Notes: a model not told the origin generated them from the sequence alone. Counted from the first letter of the stretch, positions 45,314 through 54,986 are shown. The stretch: 64,000 nt of DNA from Microbulbifer sediminum (GCF_021729035.1 NZ_JAJSAP010000006.1:124001-188000); one strand, 5' to 3'. A program made the numbers and translations.

Positions 45314-45622
45314 ATGCGCCTTGTCGTCGCTCTGTCCTGCCTCGTCTGTGCTCTGCCGCTTGCGGTCGTCGGCCAGGAGAGCATCCAGAACCTGCCCTCC
45401 GGTGCCGAGGAACTGACGGCACGTGGACCGACCTGTTACTACGCCGGCGGCTATTTCTATCGTCAGGAAGACCGTGTCGACAGTGAGGATTTCCTGCGCG
45501 TGAAGCCGCCACCCTATAACTGGCGCAACTATTACCGTGACCATGAGGCTCCACTGGTTCCGGTCTACCCGAAAGCCGCGCCGCGGAACTGGCCAGCGTC
45601 GATCCTGATACCGGGGACATGA
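45314..45622 (+). CDS. Small secreted protein, probably interrupted by a frameshift
   Basis: A 102-residue frame with a clear signal peptide (MRLVVALSCLVCALPLAVVGQ) and a Tyr/Pro-rich mature part (CYYAGGYFYRQEDRVDS, KPPPYNWRNYYRDHEAP). The last 30 residues (PKAAPRNWPASILIPGT) look like out-of-frame sequence. The other frame over the same bases reads ESRAAELASVDPDTGDMN and continues into the next small frame without a stop. One secreted protein of about 150 residues broken by an indel near 45547-45600 is therefore likely. Function unknown. Confidence 0.55.
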   Translation: MRLVVALSCLVCALPLAVVGQESIQNLPSGAEELTARGPTCYYAGGYFYRQEDRVDSEDFLRVKPPPYNWRNYYRDHEAPLVPVYPKAAPRNWPASILIPGT

Positions 45623-45765
45623 ACCGGCGCCAGCAGCGCAGCTACCGCGATGCCTACCGGCGCTGTATTCGCCAGAGTAGCCCCCTGGACCCGGACTACC
45701 GCAGCCGGGAATATCGCGACCGGGTCAGCCGCCACCGCTCCGCCCCGGCACGCATCTATCGCTGA
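45619..45765 (+). CDS. 48-aa Arg/Tyr-rich frame, likely 3-prime part of the preceding gene
   Basis: ATG 45619 overlaps the preceding TGA by four bases. The 48 residues (MNRRQQRSYRDAYRRCIRQS and on to SREYRDRVSRHR) share the Tyr/Arg-rich style of the upstream protein and contain one Cys. The frame is open upstream to 45547, with coding-like sequence before this ATG and no good ribosome-binding site. It is best explained as the C-terminal part of the upstream gene after a frameshift. A genuine coupled small gene cannot be excluded. Confidence 0.4.
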   Translation: MNRRQQRSYRDAYRRCIRQSSPLDPDYRSREYRDRVSRHRSAPARIYR

Positions 45766-45878
45766 CGGCCGGCGACAAAACCGCTCAACTACACTGAGAG
45801 GTATGTCTGCGGATGCGCACTGCATCTGCGTGCTGCTGCATATTTTGCCGCCAGGTTTTTCATGGACTGAGTCAGGCT

Positions 45879-48053
45879 ATGGTGGGTGATCCGGGAACTT
45901 CCCCTCCGTGCGCGCGTGGCGCAAATCCATTCCTGCCCGCCTGGGTGGCAGTACTGTCTCTCGCGTTGCTGTTCTCCCTGTTTTCCTGCCAGGCGCTGGC
46001 GCAATTGCCGGGAACCAAGAAACCCGAGGAATTCTCCCCGGTCATCCCCGAATTCGACAATCTTTCCCCCGACTGGTGGACCCCCTGGCCAGATGCCACC
46101 CACGACCAGCGGGAGGAATGGCTCAAGGCGCTTGAGGAAGCCTGGCAGGAACGACGCGAGAAACTGCCCGACAGTGAACCGGTGCAGGAGCTGGCAAAGT
46201 CAATTGGTACGGCGCTGGATGACATTGAGAGCACCTGGGCGCGAAACCGGGAATACGCCAAGACCCCCTTCCTGCCGGATATCAAGTACCCGCAGGATCC
46301 CAATGTCCTGCAGTGGGCCGAAACCGATGCCATCGTCACCAAGTCCCGCCGGCGCCTGTCCAGTTTGAAACTGGAAGAACAGAACCTGGATGAAGCGCTT
46401 GCTGCCTCCCTCGACCAGTTGCGCCAGCAGGTAGTGGCGCTGCGGGATGCCAGCGGCGACCCCACCGCAATCCAGGTGGCCACATTGAACCTGCTGCTGG
46501 CCCAGCTGAGGCACCTCGATACCATTGAGCGCCGCAAGATGATCGAGGAGCGCAGTGCCGCCTGGCAGGAGGAAATCCGCCTTGCCGAGCAGCAACTGGC
46601 GCGTATGCAGGCAGAGCTCCAGTACAGCGAGGCTGCGGGCAAGCGACTGCAGCAGGATCTCGACAAGAAAGAACAGGCGATCAGTGAGCTTGCCGGGCAA
46701 AGGAAGCAGCTGGCGGAAACGAAGCTACGTTCGACCGACCAGAGCCTGCGGATGGAGCGACAGTTGAGGTTGATGGAGCTGGCCCTGCAGGAAACCGAGG
46801 AAACGCTGCGCCGGCACAAACTCGAACAGCTGCAGGCCATGAACACGGTCCTGGATCCGGAAGCGGAAGATGTGAAGCTGGTGCAGAGCCGCAAGCTGGT
46901 GGAGAGTGCCCGCGAGCGGGTGGACTCGACGTTACGGGAACTCAATGTCCGCCAGCGCCAGGTCGCAAGCTGGATACGGGATGACAGTGAGGTCATGAAC
47001 CGCTGGTGGAATTCCTTTGAGCGGGTCAGTAACTCGGTCACCCAGATCGATGAGCTGATTGAGGATGTGCTGCGTTATGAGGCCGCAGCGCTCAAGGTAT
47101 TCCAGCAGCGCCAGGGCTGGTGGCGGACAGTCAGCGAGCGCGCCGGCTACCTGGGCAACATGGTGACCAACAGTTGGCGCACACTGGCCAACTACAAGCT
47201 GTTCTCCATTGCCGAAAACCCGATTTCGCTGCGGGATATCGCCAAGATCCTGCTGGTGTTGATAGGCGCCTTCTTGGTTTCCAAGCTCACGCGGCGATTC
47301 CTCGGCCGGCTGGTGGCAAAAAACAAGGCCAGTGAATCCTCCATGTACAACCTGGGGCGGGTGCTGCACTACAGCCTCGTCGCCATTGGCCTGTTGGTAG
47401 CCCTGGTCATGCTGGGACTTGATACCTCGAAGCTGGCCCTGGTCGCAGGTGCCCTCTCCGTGGGTATCGGTTTTGGCCTGCAGGCGATATTTTCCAATTT
47501 CATTTCCGGGCTGATCCTGCTGTTTGAGCAGCCCCTGCGTGTCGGCGACCTGGTGGAGCTGGAGTCGGGGGTGTTCGGCCGCATCCGGGATATCAATGTC
47601 CGCTCCACCCGTATCACCACCCGTGACAACATCGACATCCTGGTACCGAATACCGAGTTTGTCGCCGGGCGGGTGATCAACCATACCCTCGACGATCCGG
47701 TGCGGCGTATCCATGTGCCATTCGGGGTGGCTTATGGCTCGGATCCGGATGCCGTGCGGGAAGCGGCCCTGGAAGCGGCTGAACGCGTGAACATCACCCA
47801 CACCGACTGGCAGCGCAAGACCGAGGTATGGCTGATGGAGTTCGGTGACAACGCACTGAATTTCAAGCTGGTGGTGTGGGTCAACAGCAATATGGTGTCG
47901 CCGCTCGGTGATCCCTATGCCCTGTACAACCTGGAGCTGCTGCGCGAGTTCAACCAGCGGGGTATCGAAGTGCCTTTCCCGCAACGCGACGTGCATGTGC
48001 GCAGCTGGGAGCCGCCTGTACCTCTGAACCTGCGAAGGGACAGGCCCCGGTAA
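45879..48053 (+). CDS. MscS-family mechanosensitive channel with large periplasmic coiled-coil domain
   Basis: A protein of about 724 residues (start uncertain: ATG 45879, or 45813 for 746). A signal or membrane anchor (VAVLSLALLFSLFSCQALAQ) is followed by about 400 residues that are largely coiled coil (DLDKKEQAISELAGQRKQLAETK). Then come two or three membrane helices and the MscS core (LVAGALSVGIGFGLQAIFSNFISGLILLFEQPLRVGDLVEL, then the beta domain VFGRIRDINVRSTRITTRDNIDILVPNTEF). The layout resembles MscK/YbdG-type long channels but with fewer helices before the pore. It would open under membrane tension during osmotic downshock. Confidence 0.88.
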   Translation: MVGDPGTSPPCARGANPFLPAWVAVLSLALLFSLFSCQALAQLPGTKKPEEFSPVIPEFDNLSPDWWTPWPDATHDQREEWLKALEEAWQERREKLPDSEPVQELAKSIGTALDDIESTWARNREYAKTPFLPDIKYPQDPNVLQWAETDAIVTKSRRRLSSLKLEEQNLDEALAASLDQLRQQVVALRDASGDPTAIQVATLNLLLAQLRHLDTIERRKMIEERSAAWQEEIRLAEQQLARMQAELQYSEAAGKRLQQDLDKKEQAISELAGQRKQLAETKLRSTDQSLRMERQLRLMELALQETEETLRRHKLEQLQAMNTVLDPEAEDVKLVQSRKLVESARERVDSTLRELNVRQRQVASWIRDDSEVMNRWWNSFERVSNSVTQIDELIEDVLRYEAAALKVFQQRQGWWRTVSERAGYLGNMVTNSWRTLANYKLFSIAENPISLRDIAKILLVLIGAFLVSKLTRRFLGRLVAKNKASESSMYNLGRVLHYSLVAIGLLVALVMLGLDTSKLALVAGALSVGIGFGLQAIFSNFISGLILLFEQPLRVGDLVELESGVFGRIRDINVRSTRITTRDNIDILVPNTEFVAGRVINHTLDDPVRRIHVPFGVAYGSDPDAVREAALEAAERVNITHTDWQRKTEVWLMEFGDNALNFKLVVWVNSNMVSPLGDPYALYNLELLREFNQRGIEVPFPQRDVHVRSWEPPVPLNLRRDRPR

Positions 48054-48317
48054 CGCGGCGTGCCCGTGACCGATGCGTACCGGCTTGCCTGGCGCTAAAC
48101 GTTTGCCTCCGGGTCTGGTAATGTTGGATTTGGCGCAGTGTGCCGGTTTGCGCGAGCCTGACCGGGTGGATGCCGGGAGTCTCGAAAGTTATTTGACGAC
48201 CAGTGCTGAATGAGACATTTTTTGCGCTAAGGGAAACGAAAGTAGCACCCGGTTTTGCAATCGGGCCCAGACGATGCCCGACACTGGCACCATGATGCGA
48301 CCTGCAAGGAACTTCCA

Positions 48318-49736
48318 TTGCTGATAATCCCCGTCCAGAACAAGCCCGACTGGCGGCGTCCACCGTTGATGTGCTTCGTGCTGATCGCGATCAACCTGCT
48401 GATGTTCGTCTTCTACCAGGGTGGCGATGAAGAGCGCTGGCAGAAAGCCGAGAATTACTATTTCTCCAGTGACCTGCCGGTCCTGGAGGAGCAGCGTTTC
48501 CTGATCTACGTGAATGAGGAGCACCCCGAGTGGCGCGTACAGATGGACGCCATGGGGGAGGACTTTGTCTATCGCGAGCTGCTGTGGAATGTCGAGTTTC
48601 ACCAGTGGTTGCTGCCCCGGCTCCGCAGCGAGGGCGAGACCGAATGGCTGGAGCAGCGGCAGCACTTTGCCGGGCTGCGGGACCGGGTGAGCACGCTGGC
48701 GCTGGGGCTGGTGCCGGCGGATCCCGACGTGAAAGGCCTGTTCGGGCATATGTTCCTGCACGGCAGCTGGGATCACCTGATTGGCAATATGCTGTTCCTG
48801 CTGTTATTCGGGCTGTCGGTGGAGCTGGCCCTCGGGGGGATCTGGTTTGCCTCCCTCTACCTCCTCGGTGGCCTGGCTGCGGCCGGCCTGCATATGCTGG
48901 TGGAGGCGGGCAGTGCGGTGCCCATGGTCGGGGCGTCCGGTGCAGTGTCGTCGGTCATGGGTATGTTTGTGGCCGTCTACGGTGTGCGGCGCCTGCGGTT
49001 TTTCTACACCGTGGGCTTCATGTTCGGTGAGTTCAGTGCGCCGGCCCTGGTGGTATTGCCCCTGTGGCTGGGCAAGGAAGTATTTGGCTATGTCTATGGC
49101 GATGCCGGGATTGCCTACTGGGCCCACTTCGGCGGGCTGGTAGCGGGGTTTGTCACCGCCCTGGCCCTGGTTTCTGTCCGCGGTGGTGTGCATGCGCTGC
49201 CGATGGAGGGAGCGGAAGACGAAGCGGAGTTGCCTTCCGGTGAGCGCCATGCGCTGGAGCGTATCCGCCACCTGCGTGAGGAGGGTCGGCTCGACGAGGC
49301 CGCCCGGGCGGCACTGGCCGCGTTGCGCCAGTTTCCCCGTTCCGTGGACCTGATCGAGCTGGCCATCCAGCTGAACGCAGTGGCGCCGGAGAGCGAAGCC
49401 TACCACCGGGCCAACCTGGCCCTGTTCGGGCTGGCTGACGATGCATCGGTAGACGGGCACATTGTTGCTGACGGCTACTACCGTTACCTGCAGATGAGCG
49501 ATAACCCCCGGGCCCTGACCGGGCGGGTGAACCTGTTACTGGCGCGCCGCGCCGCGCGAGATCGCAACTGGGACTGGCTCGAGGAGCTGTTGCACAGACT
49601 TAACCGGCAGCAGGTCCAGCACCCCCTGTTGCCGCGCCTGGGGATGGCGCTGGTGGAGCACTACCGCCGGCTGGGCGAGGAGGTGCGGGCGAGGGAAATC
49701 CTGCAGCTGACACAGCCCGCCGGGGCAGCTGACTGA
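48318..49736 (+). CDS. Rhomboid family intramembrane serine protease with TPR-like tail
   Basis: About 472 residues from TTG 48318 (AAGGA seven bases upstream). The rhomboid core has GHMFLHGSWDHLIGNMLFL with the oxyanion His and Asn, the nucleophile Ser207 in GASGAVSSVMG and His270 in WAHFGGLVAGF. A loop of about 110 residues after the first helix is mostly extracytoplasmic. The C-terminal 170 residues carry helical repeats (RHLREEGRLDEAARAALAALRQFPRSVDLIELAIQLN) like TPRs. The next two genes are membrane proteins that also end in TPR repeats. Confidence 0.87.
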   Translation: MLIIPVQNKPDWRRPPLMCFVLIAINLLMFVFYQGGDEERWQKAENYYFSSDLPVLEEQRFLIYVNEEHPEWRVQMDAMGEDFVYRELLWNVEFHQWLLPRLRSEGETEWLEQRQHFAGLRDRVSTLALGLVPADPDVKGLFGHMFLHGSWDHLIGNMLFLLLFGLSVELALGGIWFASLYLLGGLAAAGLHMLVEAGSAVPMVGASGAVSSVMGMFVAVYGVRRLRFFYTVGFMFGEFSAPALVVLPLWLGKEVFGYVYGDAGIAYWAHFGGLVAGFVTALALVSVRGGVHALPMEGAEDEAELPSGERHALERIRHLREEGRLDEAARAALAALRQFPRSVDLIELAIQLNAVAPESEAYHRANLALFGLADDASVDGHIVADGYYRYLQMSDNPRALTGRVNLLLARRAARDRNWDWLEELLHRLNRQQVQHPLLPRLGMALVEHYRRLGEEVRAREILQLTQPAGAAD

Positions 49737-51140
49737 TCAGTGGGCCAGGATTCCCTGCAGTGTGGTGATCTCGTCCCGCAACTTGCTGTCCGGGAAGTGC
49801 TTGCGGATAAAGGTCAGCAGTTTTTGGGCCATGTCCTCGCGATTGAAGCCGTCCACGTAAACCCTGGCTAGCAACAGGTAAGCGGCGTCAAGGTTTCCGT
49901 AGCCCGGATCGTCGCGGTGCAGGTTGTTCAGCAGCCGCGCCGCTGCGCGGAATTTCTGCTGCCGGTAGAGCGCCTCGGCAAGGGCGTGGCGCAGGCGGGA
50001 ATTGTCGATCACCGGGGGCGGATCGGTGGCTATATAGAGCTCCGCGGCCTTGTAGGCGCGGTCCTGGCGCACGAACTTCTCCAGCAGGTGCGGTGCCAGT
50101 TCCCGCAGGGCCCCGGTGTCGTGCTGCGCGAGTAGCAGCCGATAGTAGCGCTCGTTAAGCGCCGGGTCCTCGCTGTAGCGACGCAGGGTCTGGACCAGGG
50201 CCTGCCGCGCCCCCTGGTAATCCCCCTCGCTGAGGAGGATGTGGGTTTCCGCCAGCGTCCGCGCCCGCTCGAATTCCCCCTCGTCCATCAACTCGGAGTC
50301 ATCTTCCATGTCGGGCGTGATGCCCAGTTGCTTTTGCCGGGTGAGGCAGATGTAGCCCATCATGGCGCTGGTGACGATATAGAAATACCCGGTGCTGGCG
50401 GCGATGGCCGGCAGGATCGCCCACCGGGGCAGTTCATCGCCGATGGCCAGGATCAGGTAACCCGGCGCCGAGGATACGGCACCGGTGGCGAGCCACAACA
50501 GCCAGTAGGGCCAGCCGATCACCACGGTGAAATAGAACAATTTCAACGGATTGATGGCCGCCCGCAGGCTGCCCTCCACGGCCAGCACGATCATGGCCGC
50601 CGGGGCCAGCAGGGACAGCGCAATCGAGTAGAGTTGCAGCGTGCGCTCGCCCAGGGGAATCAGCTTGTAGCCCACGAAACCGGCGACCAACATCATGGCG
50701 ATCACTTTCAGGAACATCGGCGCGCTGCGCCCGTCCAGGGCTTCGCCCAATGGTGGTGCCGTCAGGCGCCCGCGGGCCAGGGTCTCAATCACCAGCAGGT
50801 TGTAGCGGGTGACCAGAGCCATGGCGCCCACCAGCATCGCCAGGGATACCAGGTTAAGGCCGGAAATCAGCAGGCTTGCGAGGGCGCTGAGCCCAATGAC
50901 CGTCAACGGGCCCGGTTGCAGGGCGTAACGGAAAAAGAATGGGCCCATCTGCCAGAACGGCCGGGCACTGTTGCTGGCACCGGTATATTCGAGTGCTTGG
51001 CGGCAGAGCGGGCAATCGGGCTGGCCGCCTGGGTAATTGGCTGCTGCGCCGGGGATGCAGCTGCGGCACAAATCCCTGCTACAGGACGCACAGTGCCATT
51101 CGGCCGTCGCACGGCGGTGGTAATTACAGGACTGCGCCAT
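49737..51140 (-). CDS. B-box-like zinc finger / multi-pass membrane / TPR protein
   Basis: A 467-residue protein from ATG 51140. Residues 4-48 carry a zinc-finger-like pattern (CNYHRRATAEWHCASCSRDLCRSC, later CPLCRQAL), residues about 70-270 contain five or six membrane segments, and residues 290-465 are TPR-like helices (GDYQGARQALVQTLRRYSEDPALNERYYRLLLA). It shares clear similarity at both ends with the next upstream gene (51281-52249). It converges on the rhomboid gene, stop against stop with zero gap. Function unknown; similar proteins in marine gammaproteobacteria are uncharacterised. Confidence 0.7.
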   Translation of the reverse strand: MAQSCNYHRRATAEWHCASCSRDLCRSCIPGAAANYPGGQPDCPLCRQALEYTGASNSARPFWQMGPFFFRYALQPGPLTVIGLSALASLLISGLNLVSLAMLVGAMALVTRYNLLVIETLARGRLTAPPLGEALDGRSAPMFLKVIAMMLVAGFVGYKLIPLGERTLQLYSIALSLLAPAAMIVLAVEGSLRAAINPLKLFYFTVVIGWPYWLLWLATGAVSSAPGYLILAIGDELPRWAILPAIAASTGYFYIVTSAMMGYICLTRQKQLGITPDMEDDSELMDEGEFERARTLAETHILLSEGDYQGARQALVQTLRRYSEDPALNERYYRLLLAQHDTGALRELAPHLLEKFVRQDRAYKAAELYIATDPPPVIDNSRLRHALAEALYRQQKFRAAARLLNNLHRDDPGYGNLDAAYLLLARVYVDGFNREDMAQKLLTFIRKHFPDSKLRDEITTLQGILAH

Positions 51141-51280
51141 TGTTCTTTCCCTAGACCAGGCAGAATTTCCTTTTCGCTGGCGCGATTGTAAACGTCGCAC
51201 TCCGTGACGGGCAATTTCAACGGATTACACGGTCGTGGATAGTGGCGCGCAGGTGGTGACCCGGGGGCACGGCCGGAATT

Positions 51281-52249
51281 TCAGGCTGGTCGTTGCGTAT
51301 TGGCTATGCACTTCTGCAATGACTGCACCTGGCGGGTCAGGCGTCCCTGGGGAAATTCCCGGCGCAGGTAGAGCAGTAGCCTGGAGGCGTCTTCCGGGCG
51401 CTTGAGTCCCTCGAGATAGATGCGTGCCAGCAGCAGGTAGGCGGCCTCGAGTTGTCGGTAGTGGCTGTCCTCGCGGTGCAGGTTCTTCAGCAGGCGTGCC
51501 GCCTCATGGAATTTGCGCTGTTGGAACAGCGCCTCCGCCAGTGCGTGGCGCAGGTGGGATTTGTCGATGGCTGGCCGGGGTGTAGTGGCCAGGTAGAGCT
51601 TTGCCGCCTTGTGCCCCCGGTTGAGCCGCACCAGCTTCTCCAGCAGGTGCGGGGCCAGTTCCCGCAATGAGCGGGTGTCCTTCGACACCAGTAACAGGCG
51701 GTAGTAACGCTCATTTAATTCCGGATCGTTGTTGTATCGCCGCATGGCGTCCATCAGTACCCGCCGGGCCCCGTTGTAATCCCCCTCGATGGAAAGGTTT
51801 TTTACCCGGGCCAGGGCGTCCTCGCGATCCCTGCCCCCCGTTGATTGAGTGGCCTGGCGACCGGTCTTGTTCGGTTGGGAAAGCGCTTTTGCGGCGGCTG
51901 TCCGGGATCTCCGCTTGAGGAAAAAAAGCAGTATGAGGACTGCCACCAGTCCCCAGGTCACCGGCAGCAGCCACTGCGGCCCGGCCGGCAGAAAAATGCT
52001 GACGGCCGCTGCCAGAGCCAGCAGGATCAGGGGAATAGGGTGGAGCAACACCGCAGGGAGGGCACGGAACCAGCGGCCTGTGCCATTGCCGGCGATGGGC
52101 GACAGGGCCCTGCGGCACCGTGGACAGCGATGTGACTGGCCGGGGGTGGCAGTGGTGCCGGGGAAACAGTGCGCACAAAAGCCGCGCGCGCAGTGCTCGC
52201 AGGAGAATGCGGCCCGGTTGGCCGGATGGTAATGACAGGCAGTTGCCAT
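51281..52249 (-). CDS. Shorter paralogue: zinc finger / two membrane segments / TPR
   Basis: A 322-residue tandem paralogue of the gene at 49737-51140. The same N-terminal finger (CHYHPANRAAFSCEHCARGFCAHCF, CPRCRRAL) and C-terminal repeats (GDYNGARRVLMDAMRRYNNDPELNERYYRLLLV, LRELAPHLLEKLVRLNRGHKAAKLYLAT) are present, but the middle keeps only two membrane segments (about 68-85 and 90-110) instead of the multi-pass region. Starts at 52249 with AGGAAG upstream. Same strand, 140 bases before the longer copy, so probably one operon. Function unknown. Confidence 0.7.
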   Translation of the reverse strand: MATACHYHPANRAAFSCEHCARGFCAHCFPGTTATPGQSHRCPRCRRALSPIAGNGTGRWFRALPAVLLHPIPLILLALAAAVSIFLPAGPQWLLPVTWGLVAVLILLFFLKRRSRTAAAKALSQPNKTGRQATQSTGGRDREDALARVKNLSIEGDYNGARRVLMDAMRRYNNDPELNERYYRLLLVSKDTRSLRELAPHLLEKLVRLNRGHKAAKLYLATTPRPAIDKSHLRHALAEALFQQRKFHEAARLLKNLHREDSHYRQLEAAYLLLARIYLEGLKRPEDASRLLLYLRREFPQGRLTRQVQSLQKCIANTQRPA

Positions 52250-52395
52250 AATGACTTCCTGGAATCACTCGCGATGGCGAACAAGGCTGATTTGTGGCGC
52301 CGGGACGGTCCGGACCGGCATTGCTGTCCGCGCCTGTTAGAATATTGCGCAAATCGATGGAACAAACTGTAAGCCAATTCACAACAAGGTGGACT

Positions 52396-53685
52396 ATGAC
52401 GAAAGCAATGCAGGTCAAGCTGGATCAGAACCCCGCGGCAGAGGCCTGGGGCGACAAGGCACTGCTGAGTTTCTCCGGCGCCGCAGCCACGGTGCATACA
52501 ACCGGAACCAACGGCGATGCCAACCTGGCCGCGCAGCGGGCCGCGCGGCGCCTGGATGGCATGGGGGTGCCGGCAGTGGCGCTGGCCGGCGACGGCTGGG
52601 ACCTGGAGAGTCGCTGGGCCTTCTGGGCCGGTTACTACAACCCGCTGAAGGACAACCGGCTGGATTGGGGCCTGTCGTCCGGCAGGCAGCTGAAGGAGCT
52701 GGAGGCCCGCGAGGCCGCGGCGCGCTGGGTGCGGGAAGTAACCAATGGTACGCCGGAGGATGTGTCCCCGCGGGTACTGGCAGAGAGTGCGGCAAACATG
52801 CTGCAGAAACTGGCCCCGGATGCGATCAATTACCAGATCATTGCCGGCGATTCCCTGCTAGAGCAGGGGTTCGCCGGTATCCACAATGTGGGCCGCGGCA
52901 GTGTGCGCGAGCCGGCCATGCTGCAACTCGACTATAACCCCGGCGGTGATCCGGATGCGCCGGTGGATGTCTGCCTGGTGGGCAAGGGCATCACCTTCGA
53001 TTCCGGTGGCTACAGCATCAAGCCCTCCAACAACATGGCGGCGATGAAATCGGACATGGGGGGCGCGGCCATGGTCAGTGGCGGCCTGGCACTGGCGATC
53101 GCGCGCGGCCTGAAGAAGCGGGTCAAGTTGTACCTGTGCTGTGCGGAAAACCTGATTTCGGGGCACGCTTACAAGCTGGGGGATATTATCCGCTACAAGA
53201 ACGGCGTTACGGTGGAAATCCTCAACACCGATGCCGAGGGACGGCTGGTACTGGCGGATGGGTTGATCGCTGCCTCGGAGGAAGAGCCGCGCTGGATCCT
53301 GGATGCGGCCACCCTGACCGGTGCCGCCAAGATGGCAGTAGGTCGCGATTACAATTCCGTGATGAGCTTCGAGGATGACAGTGCCCAGCGTGTACTGGAC
53401 GCTGCAGCGGCGGAACACGAAAAGGCCTGGCGCCTGCCGCTGGACAGCCTCCACCTGGAGCAGATTCCCTCCGGCTTTGCGGAGATCGCCAATGTCGGCA
53501 TCGATGGCAGTCCCGGTGCTTCCACCGCGGCGGCGTTCCTGGCGCGCTTCGTGCGCGATACCGGGCGCAACTGGGTGCATATGGACCTGTCCGGTTCCTA
53601 CCTGCCGTCGGCCAATGACCAGTGGGCCCAGGGCGCCAAGGGCCATGGCCTGCGCACCATCGCCCGCTTCCTGCAGGACAGCTGA
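52396..53685 (+). CDS. pepB: Peptidase B / leucyl aminopeptidase family (M17)
   Basis: A 429-residue M17 aminopeptidase. The metal and active-site motifs VGKGITFDSGGYSIKPSNNMAAMKSDMGGAA and NTDAEGRLVLADG are present. Length and the short N-terminal domain match PepB (about 427 residues) rather than PepA (about 500). ATG 52396 has AGGTGG upstream; longer frames enter the divergent promoter region. It degrades cytoplasmic peptides. Divergent from the zinc finger/TPR genes. Confidence 0.9.
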   Translation: MTKAMQVKLDQNPAAEAWGDKALLSFSGAAATVHTTGTNGDANLAAQRAARRLDGMGVPAVALAGDGWDLESRWAFWAGYYNPLKDNRLDWGLSSGRQLKELEAREAAARWVREVTNGTPEDVSPRVLAESAANMLQKLAPDAINYQIIAGDSLLEQGFAGIHNVGRGSVREPAMLQLDYNPGGDPDAPVDVCLVGKGITFDSGGYSIKPSNNMAAMKSDMGGAAMVSGGLALAIARGLKKRVKLYLCCAENLISGHAYKLGDIIRYKNGVTVEILNTDAEGRLVLADGLIAASEEEPRWILDAATLTGAAKMAVGRDYNSVMSFEDDSAQRVLDAAAAEHEKAWRLPLDSLHLEQIPSGFAEIANVGIDGSPGASTAAAFLARFVRDTGRNWVHMDLSGSYLPSANDQWAQGAKGHGLRTIARFLQDS

Positions 53686-53783
53686 CGGCGGACTGCCACC
53701 AGCCGGCCTCGTCCCGCGATTGCGGGGCGAGGGTTGGCGGGCGTGGATATAATCCAAGAATAAAAACAGAAAAGGCACAAGCC

Positions 53784-54986
53784 ATGCACGCTGATAGCGC
53801 GATTGCCGATGCGGCCGGGGCCGGGGCCGGGGACACAGGGCGCCCGGTTCAGGGGGAGCCCACGACCGAAAACGGTACAGACACACCGCAAACCTGCGCC
53901 AACTGCCATACCTCGCTGCTCGGCCCGCACTGTCACCAGTGCGGCCAGCCGGTAAAGGGGCTGGTGCGGCATTTCTCCAGTGTAATCGGTGACCTTTTCG
54001 ATACCCTGCTGGCCCTGGATTCCCGGATCTGGCGTACGCTGGTGCCGCTATTATTGCGGCCGGGCTACCTGACCAGGGAATATCTTGACGGGCGGCGGGT
54101 GCGCTACGTCAGTCCCGTGCGCTTGTTCATCTTCCTGTGCCTGACCACCTTTTTTGTGATGCGCCTGACCACCGACTGGGGCACCGGGCTGGATACCGAC
54201 AAGCTGACCGGAAACTTTGCCGGGGCGGAGACGGTGGAGGAAGTCGAGCGAATTCGCCGGGAAGCGCTGGACGGTCTCGACAGCGCCATCGTGGAAGGTG
54301 AGGACGAAAATGTCCCCGGCGTGGTGACCGGTGGCCTCGAAGTCGCGCGAGAGGAAGTCAACCGGCAGGCGGACCGGCGCCTTGCGCAGCTGGGCGGGGA
54401 AGCAGCCGATGCCGCCCCCCCTGCGGACGCCGGGTCCGTCGACGAAGATGCCGCGGTCTCCGGTGAACCCCACTGGACCAGCGTCGAAGCCTTCAGTCCG
54501 GGGCTGAACGAGTGGCTGAGCACGCGACTGCAGCGGGTTGATAAAAACGCGCGCCTGATCCGGGAGGACCCCAACCTGTTCCGGGAGGCCCTGTTCGGTG
54601 CCATCCCTTCCATGCTGCTGGTGCTGTTGCCGCTTTTTTCCCTGATGCTGTGGGTCCTCTATGTGTTCCGACGCCGGCTGTATATGGAACACCTGATTGT
54701 GGCCCTGCACAGTCATGCATTCCTGTGCCTGGCCCTGCTGCTGGTTGAACTGTTGAGCGAGGCGGAAGACTGGCTGGCCCCCGGCCTGGTGCGGTCTGCG
54801 CTGGGCTGGGCAGGGGCGCTGCTGGTGGCCTGGATGCCGCTTTACCTGCTGCTGATGCAGAAACGGGTTTATGGCCAGGGTTGGGGCATGACCCTGTTCA
54901 AATACAGCCTGCTGGGGCTCCTCTACAGCCTGCTGGTAGGCCTTGCTACCTCGATTACCGCGCTGGCAACCCTCGCCAGCCTGTGA
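53784..54986 (+). CDS. DUF3667 family membrane protein
   Basis: A 400-residue protein. The N-terminal zinc ribbon is CANCHTSLLGPHCHQCGQ (residues about 37-55), then the family block LLLRPGYLTREYLDGRRVRYVSPVRLFIFLCLTTF, a soluble Glu/Ala-rich domain of about 130 residues and three or four C-terminal membrane segments. Matches DUF3667, function unknown. ATG 53784 follows AAAGG. Confidence 0.82.
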   Translation: MHADSAIADAAGAGAGDTGRPVQGEPTTENGTDTPQTCANCHTSLLGPHCHQCGQPVKGLVRHFSSVIGDLFDTLLALDSRIWRTLVPLLLRPGYLTREYLDGRRVRYVSPVRLFIFLCLTTFFVMRLTTDWGTGLDTDKLTGNFAGAETVEEVERIRREALDGLDSAIVEGEDENVPGVVTGGLEVAREEVNRQADRRLAQLGGEAADAAPPADAGSVDEDAAVSGEPHWTSVEAFSPGLNEWLSTRLQRVDKNARLIREDPNLFREALFGAIPSMLLVLLPLFSLMLWVLYVFRRRLYMEHLIVALHSHAFLCLALLLVELLSEAEDWLAPGLVRSALGWAGALLVAWMPLYLLLMQKRVYGQGWGMTLFKYSLLGLLYSLLVGLATSITALATLASL

